Below are positions 56,346 through 64,000 of a stretch of 64,000 nt of DNA, in pieces. The notes under the pieces were generated by a model, which was given only the letters and a program-made list of their open reading frames with translations, did no database searches and was not told the origin of the DNA. Origin of the DNA: Isoetes taiwanensis (lineage: Eukaryota > Streptophyta > Lycopodiopsida > Isoetales > Isoetaceae); NCBI GenBank assembly GCA_021234155.1, contig JAJEKV010000013.1:498001-562000 (forward strand). Direction: 5' to 3'. Positions within the stretch are counted from its first letter, which is position 1, and every line of letters starts with the position of its first letter. The position numbers were made by a program, and so were the translations under genes.

Positions 56346-57355
56346 ATATTATGTTTTTTTTCAGGATTGAGGTCCCTCTGCATTGTTCAATCTCTCTTTT
56401 ACGTTTGAGCTACACAATGGGGTTTGTTTTACTTTTGAAATAATATGTGGTTATAGTGGTTTATGGAAGTATATATTATGGGTCTACAATGGTACTTGTT
56501 ATTGAATTAGGAGTACTAGCCTAAGGAACAATGAAGAAAAAAACCATATCTTACCTTAATGGGCTACTGAGTGCATGGGCATCGAATGATATGCTAGACC
56601 AAAGTACATCTTGGATAATAATGATCATGCATATTTTAGTGGACAAAACATGGAGAATATGACGTTCCAAAGTCCACAAACTCACAAATAGAGATTTAAA
56701 ATGTTTATGATGTTTGTGAATCAAGAATCAAAAGCTTTTTTTGAATAATGAAGTAGATTATCTCCTTGACTTGAATTAAAAAAAAAAAAAAATGCTTGGA
56801 CTCTTTCTTGAATTTCCGCTATTGAATTTTAGATAGACAAATATATGATTAATTGTGGATCTACAATGTTCTCTGAGTCTACATGTGATGGTTACTTTAG
56901 AAGATTTAGCCCAAACTTAGCCTTTGCTCAAATCTGGCTATTGGCCGGATCCTTTTATGACAATTATAGGAGTGGGCCCAACTAAAAGAGCATACATCCT
57001 TTTTGTAAGTCTATGATCACAAAAGCTTGAATCTATTTGGTTCCTTTTGTGTGAGCCTGCCCATCCCAACCAAGAGTATCCCAAAAAAGCGTTCTACCAG
57101 TCCTGACAGAATGATTTTCGGTATGAAAGATCAAAGCATCATAGATTGGATGCAAGAGCAAGTATTATATGCTGAAGCTGCAGGTGAAATTTGTGCACAA
57201 TTTACATAAATTCACTGTCACAAGGCATTATCTTATGCCTTGGGTCTAAGAGATACCCAATGTGCAAAGCATTTACTTTTGCTTCTTACTTGAGTCAATT
57301 GCAGTGAGTCTTATCATCTATTAGAGAAATATATTCTCGAATTAGGGCTCACACG
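56346..57355. other. Intergenic, no gene seen
   Basis: AT-rich with a poly(A) run at about 56779. A short frame at 57027-57209 has no known domain. Confidence 0.45.
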
Positions 57356-58965
57356 TGACGCTCCCTACAAAATATACGGCGCCCGGCCGTACACTCCATA
57401 GCCTTCGACCACACGGGCCCTCCGTCTACCCCGCACTCCAGGGTACCCCCAGTGCAGGGAGGGGACACGAAGGTGTCTTGCGCACCCTTCCCCTAAGGGC
57501 TCCTATAACAGCAGAAACATAAACAATGTCAGAACTAGCAACAACAATACATCGAACTACCTCGAAGGGTAGCACATCCATACATCCAGAGATACAATAG
57601 GGATAAACATAAGCCACAAAACATGAGAGCTCCTACCCAACGCTCGGACTCATGGGGAGGTAGACTGACGGGTAGGCCACAAGATAGAGCAGACTGAGGC
57701 ATAACAATGGCGGGGCTGGCTATAAACAATGGCTAGGGTTGACCACTCCATCCGCCCCTCCTGTGCATACTTTGCAGATGGGCTAAATCGGGCTCTGGTG
57801 CGACTCTAGCCTTCTGGATACGCAATCTCATGGTATCACCCATTGAGTCTGCTCCGGGTTGCATCTCCCCTAAGGCAGGAAGGGTTGCATCTCCCCTTCC
57901 TGGGGTCTAGAGGTTCCACGGGCGGCTAGAGAATCATGGCGACACACGATTCTTACACGACTGAACCCCCCAAAACAAGAGCCAGGCCGTCACCTGCAGC
58001 TCTTGAGAGGTACCATTGCCCCAGGAGGCCAGACCCATACCCGGCCCACTCGAAGTGACCGGCTATAGGCCTAGCTCACTATGGGGTCCCCAGTAGCCGT
58101 GCTCAGCATTGACCCTCCCTCCGCTTTGCCTCTAGCCCCATTATGTGGTGCTAAGTCGCATCATAGCCCCCGTAGCCCGGTGGGTTCCTATGCACAGGCC
58201 ACAATATAATAGGAACTAAGGGGTCTAAACTAGGAGCATTATTAAGTAATGGCTACTAGATCTCTACCCCCTTCCCAATACAAGAGGAGAAAATATGATC
58301 AATCAATATCACATATCCACATAACATGATAATAATGAGAGTAATATCTAAACCTAATCATATACATCTGACTTACAGTTAGAGTTCATTGATTAGGGTT
58401 CAAGTTCTAGACTGAGGGTTCTAAGAAGGCTCTTTTAGAGACACGAGATGCTAACTCATCTAGAGTCCTAACTTTCAGATGATCTACAAGGAACTCCAAC
58501 CCAAATACCTGCTCTCGAGGAACTCCCTTCTACTCGGCGTCTCCATGGTCTTCAAGGTGGTCGAAGTAGCTCCCACTCCTACTGACGTGCACACGCTCTG
58601 GGGGCTGCTGTGCTATGCTATGCCACAGCAGACGATTCTCAAAACAGAGTTTCGAGCGCGAATAGGGTTCCCAGACTGTTGGAGCCAGAAAAATGGCCTA
58701 GGGTTAGGGTTTGGCCATTTATAGGTTAGGGTTGATGTCACGTGCCACGTGGCTCCAATATAGTGCTTCCGTGTGGCGGGTGCCCAATAGGTTAACGTGA
58801 CATAGGAAATGGTCTTAACCTAAGGTTGGCTAAGTTATATGAATAACTTGGTCCCGCCCCCTATTGCCACTAATCTATGGTATACAAGGCTATGGAGATA
58901 GACTTGTATAGTGACGGACTTGGAAATATACGTATTTATGGCGTATATTTCCCTGGAACGTCACA
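57356..58965 (-). repeat. Probable solo LTR or TIR element, about 1.6 kb
   Basis: The block is GC-richer than its surroundings. Its two ends are inverted copies over about 24 bases (GTGACG, two differences, CC, then AAATATACG on both sides; on the reverse strand it starts TGTGACG). No coding domain is inside. No flanking target duplication was found, so the choice between a solo LTR and a terminal-inverted-repeat transposon is open. An imperfect AATTAGGGCTC repeat flanks it more loosely at about 57340 and 58993. Confidence 0.4.
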
Positions 58966-59099
58966 TCGCATGCAACAGACAAAAGCTCCTAATTTAGGGC
59001 TCGCATGAAACAGACAAAAGCTCTCGATAAAAAGAGAACTTTATCACAGGATCGAGGTCGAAGGTCGAAGGATGATGGCCAAAAAAGGGACAAGATCGG

Positions 59100-59402
59100 G
59101 GAAGAACATGCCAATAGGACTTAAGCCAAGATCCTGTCAATACACGATGGAGAAGCAATAAGACACAGTATTTTGTGAGTGGCGGATTTGCTTTAATCCG
59201 TGTCAACTTTGTGACTGTTATCATGGCCATAGAGGCTGCTCCACTGGATAGGTTTGATCATGAGAACGTTAAGCCGGGATTGGCAAAGTTTACCCAAAAA
59301 CTAAACACAGCCACTACAAACCTTGATAAAGCTCAAACTCAAATTGGAGTTGAGGTTTTGCTTCCACTGCCCACCGGTTTCTTTGTTTCAAACTGTGCAT
59401 AG
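59100..59402 (+). pseudogene. Mitochondrial ATP synthase delta subunit (F1 epsilon-type) fragment
   Basis: The frame 59160-59402 reads YFVSGGFALI, VIAIEAAPLDR-like MAIEAAPLDRFDHENV, GLAKFTQKLNTATTN and LDKAQTQIGVEV. This is the C-terminal half of the plant mitochondrial ATP synthase delta subunit, part of the central stalk of F1. Just upstream, in other frames, GLKP and ILSIHDGEAI match the preceding family segment, so at least one frameshift has occurred. No intron is visible and the 5' half is missing, which fits an old truncated retrocopy. The last residues before the stop diverge from the family. Confidence 0.75.
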
Positions 59403-59585
59403 CTTCAGTTCAAAGAATCAGTTGCCTTTAATCCAATGGGGAATCCGTGTGAAAGTTTTGCCTCTTAGCTTTTGAAATGGTGAATATAATGTGAATGCCT
59501 TGCTTTCTTCTTCCATGCTATAATGTGCTACTTCGTTGTCTTTACAAAGATTTATGAACATGAAATGTTTGGCTATTGTTTTTAT

Positions 59586-60350
<765 letters not shown>

Positions 60351-60600
60351 GGTACCATCACATATCTCATGTCATGGTAGCAGGTTTGATGCAAACATCA
60401 TTGGGACCTTGATTAAGTTTACAAGTCAATTAACTATAAGCTTATCCATGAGCAGAAATATCTAGCACTGATTATGGCAAGAATTATGTTGAATGATGAT
60501 TTGCCAAGAGGTTTGAATCTTTTGGATATCATCTTATTCCCTGTTATGCATGCCAATACGACATTTAAGGATGCTCATCAGCTCTTTATAGAAATGGCTC

Positions 60601-60775
60601 AGAAGAATAGAATAGAATAGAATAGAATAGAATAGTTTTTTTAACGTCCACGGAGACCAATAGGTCATGGGACCCATACAATGGACTAGTACAATCATTA
60701 CTACTAGGATTAAAAAACTCCTGCCTCGAAAGGTTTTCAAGGGAAAAACCTTTGCAGTAATGATGATACTAGACA
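60601..60775 (-). repeat. LINE/SINE-type 3' end with (TATTC)n tail
   Basis: On the reverse strand the copy ends GGTCCCATGACCTATTGG, CTCCGTGGACGTTAAAAAAA, then about six TATTC units (60604-60635 on the plus strand). The body resembles 13750-13925. Confidence 0.7.
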
Positions 60776-61084
60776 AGCGGAGATAATGACTACTGAGGGC
60801 TCAGTAATTGTAGACATTTATCTAGAACCTCAAGTATGTATAATGCCAAGTCATGCACAGATGGTGCTCTGAGAAGTTGTGGAAGCGTGGAATGGAATGC
60901 TAAGGTCAAAAAATGATTTCAGACTATCTCAAAAGCAATATCTTATATTATAATGTTATACCGTAATTGTGTAGTGCATCGAGCCCTAATTTGAATGGCT
61001 GAGATCATCTGGATGCATCCCGGCGCCTAGATTTATTGCATCGACTTATCAACACCGTGGATTGGTCATTCTTCATCTCTTAAG
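60776..61084. other. Intergenic, no gene seen
   Basis: No motif or repeat recognised. Confidence 0.5.
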
Positions 61085-61770
61085 GGAAAAGTGGTAAATG
61101 AAAAGGGGAAAAGGAAAAGGGAAGTGGACAGAGAATGGGAAGGCAAAAGGCATGGGGAAAAGGAAAAAGGAAAGGAACTAAGAGAAGAGAGGGAATGGAA
61201 TGCATGGAAAGGAAACTGGAGCAATGAAGTGGAAGAGGAGGAAAGGCATGAAAAGGAAAGAGGAAAGAGGAAGGAAACGAATGAAAGGAATGGAAGAAGG
61301 AAAGGAAGGAACTGGAAATGGAAGGGATGGAAAGGAAAAATGACGAGGGAGGCCGAAAGAAAAGAAAGGAGTTGAAGAATGGGAATCTGGAAGAGTGGAA
61401 AGTGGAAAGGATGAATCTGGAAAATAGGAGGGAAGGAAGAATGGAAATGGAGTGGAATGGAAAGGAAGGAAGAAAATGGAATGGAAAGGAAACGGAAGGA
61501 AATGGAATGGAAGGAAGGGTGGAAAGAATGGACAAAAGAATGGAAGGGGGGAGGAAGGAAAAGAAAGTGAGGAGGAAAAGGTGGAGAAAGGAGCAAAAAG
61601 GAAGGGAAAAAAAAAGTATATCTCCGAACGTGGAAGGGGAAGGAAAGGGACGGAAAAACAAGGAAACATGTGAGAAAGACGGAAAAAAGGAAAAGAAAAA
61701 AAAAAGAGAGAAAAATAAGAAAAAATGAAATGCTGGATAGAAAAAAGGGAAAGGGAAAGGGATATTTTTC
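61085..61770. repeat. Purine-only (GGAAA/GGAATG) tract of about 0.7 kb
   Basis: The plus strand is almost entirely A and G, built of GGAAA, GGAAG, GGAATGGAA variants with only scattered T or C. Long Phe/Ser/Pro-rich frames on the reverse strand (for example 61889-61080) follow from this composition and are not genes. Such mirror-rich purine tracts can form triplex DNA. Confidence 0.85.
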
Positions 61771-63461
61771 ACCGCATCCCAGCATTTTATGTGTTTCATC
61801 CTATGCTCAAAGAACGCCAGCACCATTACTAATAGTAGTCTTTTTGAATAATATAGTCTTTTTAGAAGATGTAGCCAACTTGACGCCATGTTCTATATGA
61901 CTAACACAAGGTCAGCCGCTAGGCAGGGTGCCGCGCAGCGACTATCGCGATAGAAAGTTCAAATTCTTTGTAAACTTGCTACAGATCCAAAGATTTTCTT
62001 AGCATGATGTAGTGTGTGATTTGGAGATACAAAATATGTTCTTCTTTTACGCACATACATTTCATAGTATGGCCAGAAACGATGAATTCTGCTAAGAGTC
62101 CTTAGAGAAACCGTGATGTCTTTTTGTAGAAATGCTTAACTAATTTTCCATTATTGTAGGAAGAGTTTCTTAATGATGAATGCAATAGAGAAAATGGGGA
62201 AATGTCAATGCTCTATATAATAATTTTTACATAAGCCTTCATTTGGTCCATCTCAGCAACCTACTTTTGCTTTTTGATATTTTGCATATGCTTCAAAGTT
62301 CTTGACAATAAAGGTATTTCTAGCATCTCTGCACATTTTGGAGAAGACAGGTTGTGTGAATGTTTCTAGATGGGAGCCATTGAAGATGAATATCTAGCAT
62401 AATAACAAAGAATAGTTTTTCTAGTTTCATATGGTTTTTCTATGATTTCAGTGTTGTACTCATCGGAGCATACTAAATAATATTTCTAGAGTGCAACTTT
62501 TTTGGGTCGTTGATTTGGGCTGGCTTAAACAATCCGATGGTTGTTGTGAACACCGCATGTGCATACATCAAACCCTGTAACTTCTGCATTCTGAACTCTT
62601 GTCCTCATGATGCATGTTGTTGGTAGCGGAATGGATTCTTGCTAGATATTGGTATGACGTCGTGTTATGGTAGATAATGCTAGATATTGGTTTTTTATTC
62701 TTGTTATGATTAGCACAATGGCTTTTTATTGTAAAAAGTCTGGGCATCAATCTGTCTGAAAAGGAAAAAGCCAGAGCATCAATATGTCGGATGGTGGATT
62801 ATAGTTTCCTATTCTTGCTTTTATTCTTCATTCTTGTCTTTATTTTGGTTTGAATCTAGAAGGGTACATTAATTTTTTGGAAAACCAAATAGCCCAAAGG
62901 CTTTCTCAAACAGTTATGCAAATCGGCAATTTCTAGATAGAGCTTGAAGCTCCGAAAATGGTTGGAACTCGGCGTCAAGATGGATATATAATGTCGAAAA
63001 TGCAGTCCCAAATCTGTGAACCAATTCTGGTCCATGCCAATCAGCTGCAGTAGGAAGTGCAATAGGAAATCAACCAGCATGGAAAGAAGGAGATCAAAGC
63101 TTAGCTTAGGAAACTCGGGGAGCAGGGGTCGGGTCGAGTGTACAATGAGGAGGCAGAGTTCAGCAGGGTATAGCTGCAGGATTATCTGCCATCTCTCAAA
63201 TTCTATATTTACAGGACAAAGGCACTCAAAAGGCTGCTGGAAAAGGAGGATGCCTAGATTCACAACTTGTTTAAACTGATTTTTAGAAGGCTTTATGAGA
63301 AGCAGTAAAGGCAAGTGAAACTTTGGCAATCATGCTCATGGACAACACTACTCATTCTGTTCATGATTTGGATAGCTAGCTGGATCTATATAGCTGAAAT
63401 AATATTGAGGAATTTGACCTAGGAGATCTTATTCAGACGAAATTTGGCATATTTTGAAACT
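61771..63461. other. Intergenic with a degenerate ORF-like patch
   Basis: Between about 62870 and 63330 the plus strand reads like old coding DNA across stops (KALKRLLEKEDA, LFKLIFRRLYEKQ). The family is not recognised, and the patch leads up to the LINE-type tail at 63462. The rest holds no gene. Confidence 0.35.
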
Positions 63462-63499
63462 GGACGTTAAAAAAACTATTCTATTCTATTCTATTCTAT
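63462..63499 (+). repeat. LINE/SINE-type 3' end with (TATTC)n tail, plus strand
   Basis: GGACGTTAAAAAAA followed by CTATTCTATTC repeats, identical in order to the reverse-strand copy at 60601-60649. Confidence 0.7.
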
Positions 63500-64000
63500 C
63501 TCAAGCTTTTTATATGTCTAGCTTGAAGCCATCTCTCTAAAATTTGAATTGTTAGAGACAAATTTTGATAATAGCGTGCATTTTGCCAGAACTATATATT
63601 TTGTTTTCTAAATGAATATAAGCAACTGCCTTGATTTCAGGGGAAAAAAATAAGAAAACACGTTCAAATTGGATGGGCACCCAATTTCATATAATTTCGT
63701 ACACTGAATAGTACAGATAATTCCATATATGTCCCAAATTTAATATAATGTACAGAATAGAGGGTAATTAGTGCGATAAAATGGGCCAGTACATTAAAAT
63801 TATTACTTATCACACCTATGATCTGAACCTTTTAGATCTCCGAAACCTTATCGCAGGCCTTCATTAGATAAAATAAGGTTTTACTATTTTTAAACCATCT
63901 TAAACTACTACAAATCCATGAATCAAACTATTAGAGAATATTTACAACAAGAAAGACCAATGGGCACAGCTTTAACCTAAGATGTTATCCAGTTCATCAA
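63500..64000. other. Intergenic, no gene seen
   Basis: AT-rich, without recognisable feature up to the window edge. Confidence 0.5.

Noticed and set aside
61080-61889. 269-residue reverse-strand ORF rich in Phe, Ser and Pro
   Set aside because: It is the translation of a purine-only tract; several overlapping frames are open for the same reason.

Overview
The window looks like nuclear DNA of a land plant. It holds spliced plant genes: a complete 17-exon UDP-sugar pyrophosphorylase and a 4-exon leucine-rich-repeat protein gene. It also holds broken copies of plant AP2/ERF, NFU and mitochondrial ATP synthase delta genes. Most of the rest is decayed transposable elements. A DIRS-type (tyrosine recombinase) retrotransposon, which to my knowledge is not seen in flowering plants, suggests a seed-free plant such as a fern or lycophyte. 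The species assignment is inference only.

Layout. 1-7017: 3' part of a Ty3/gypsy LTR retrotransposon (gag zinc knuckles, protease-RT, RNase H-integrase, polypurine tract, 1.6 kb 3' LTR). 7.0-15 kb: degenerate coding relics, a SINE-like head, two long hairpins and small repeats. 15.2-17.7 kb: LRR gene. 18.4-19.9 kb: three unrelated gene fragments side by side (AP2/ERF, ankyrin, NFU). 20-24.7 kb: gene-poor. 24.7-30.2 kb: a chromodomain gypsy relic, a LINE 3' fragment, and a second gypsy relic split by a small insertion with an 8-bp target duplication. 30.5-36.7 kb: an unidentified reverse-strand ORF, a multi-exon Ulp1/C48 protease-like gene with one in-frame stop, and a 0.7 kb minisatellite built on a 24-bp unit. 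39.1-43.2 kb: DIRS-like element ending in a long imperfect hairpin. 45.7-51.2 kb: the USP gene on the reverse strand, with an antisense LINE fragment in intron 8. 53.4-64 kb: a 321-bp tandem duplication, several LINE pieces with distinct microsatellite tails, a solo-LTR-like block, an ATP synthase delta pseudogene, a (TAA)n array and a 0.7 kb purine-only tract.

The two intact genes look like ordinary housekeeping loci and do not form an operon or cluster. USP makes UDP-sugars from free sugar 1-phosphates in the cytosol; the LRR protein has no assigned function. I found no evidence of a defence, biosynthetic or other multi-gene system. The most unusual items are the DIRS-like element with its terminal hairpin, the Ulp1-domain gene next to the minisatellite, the cluster of captured-looking gene fragments, and LINE-type 3' ends that each carry a different simple repeat.
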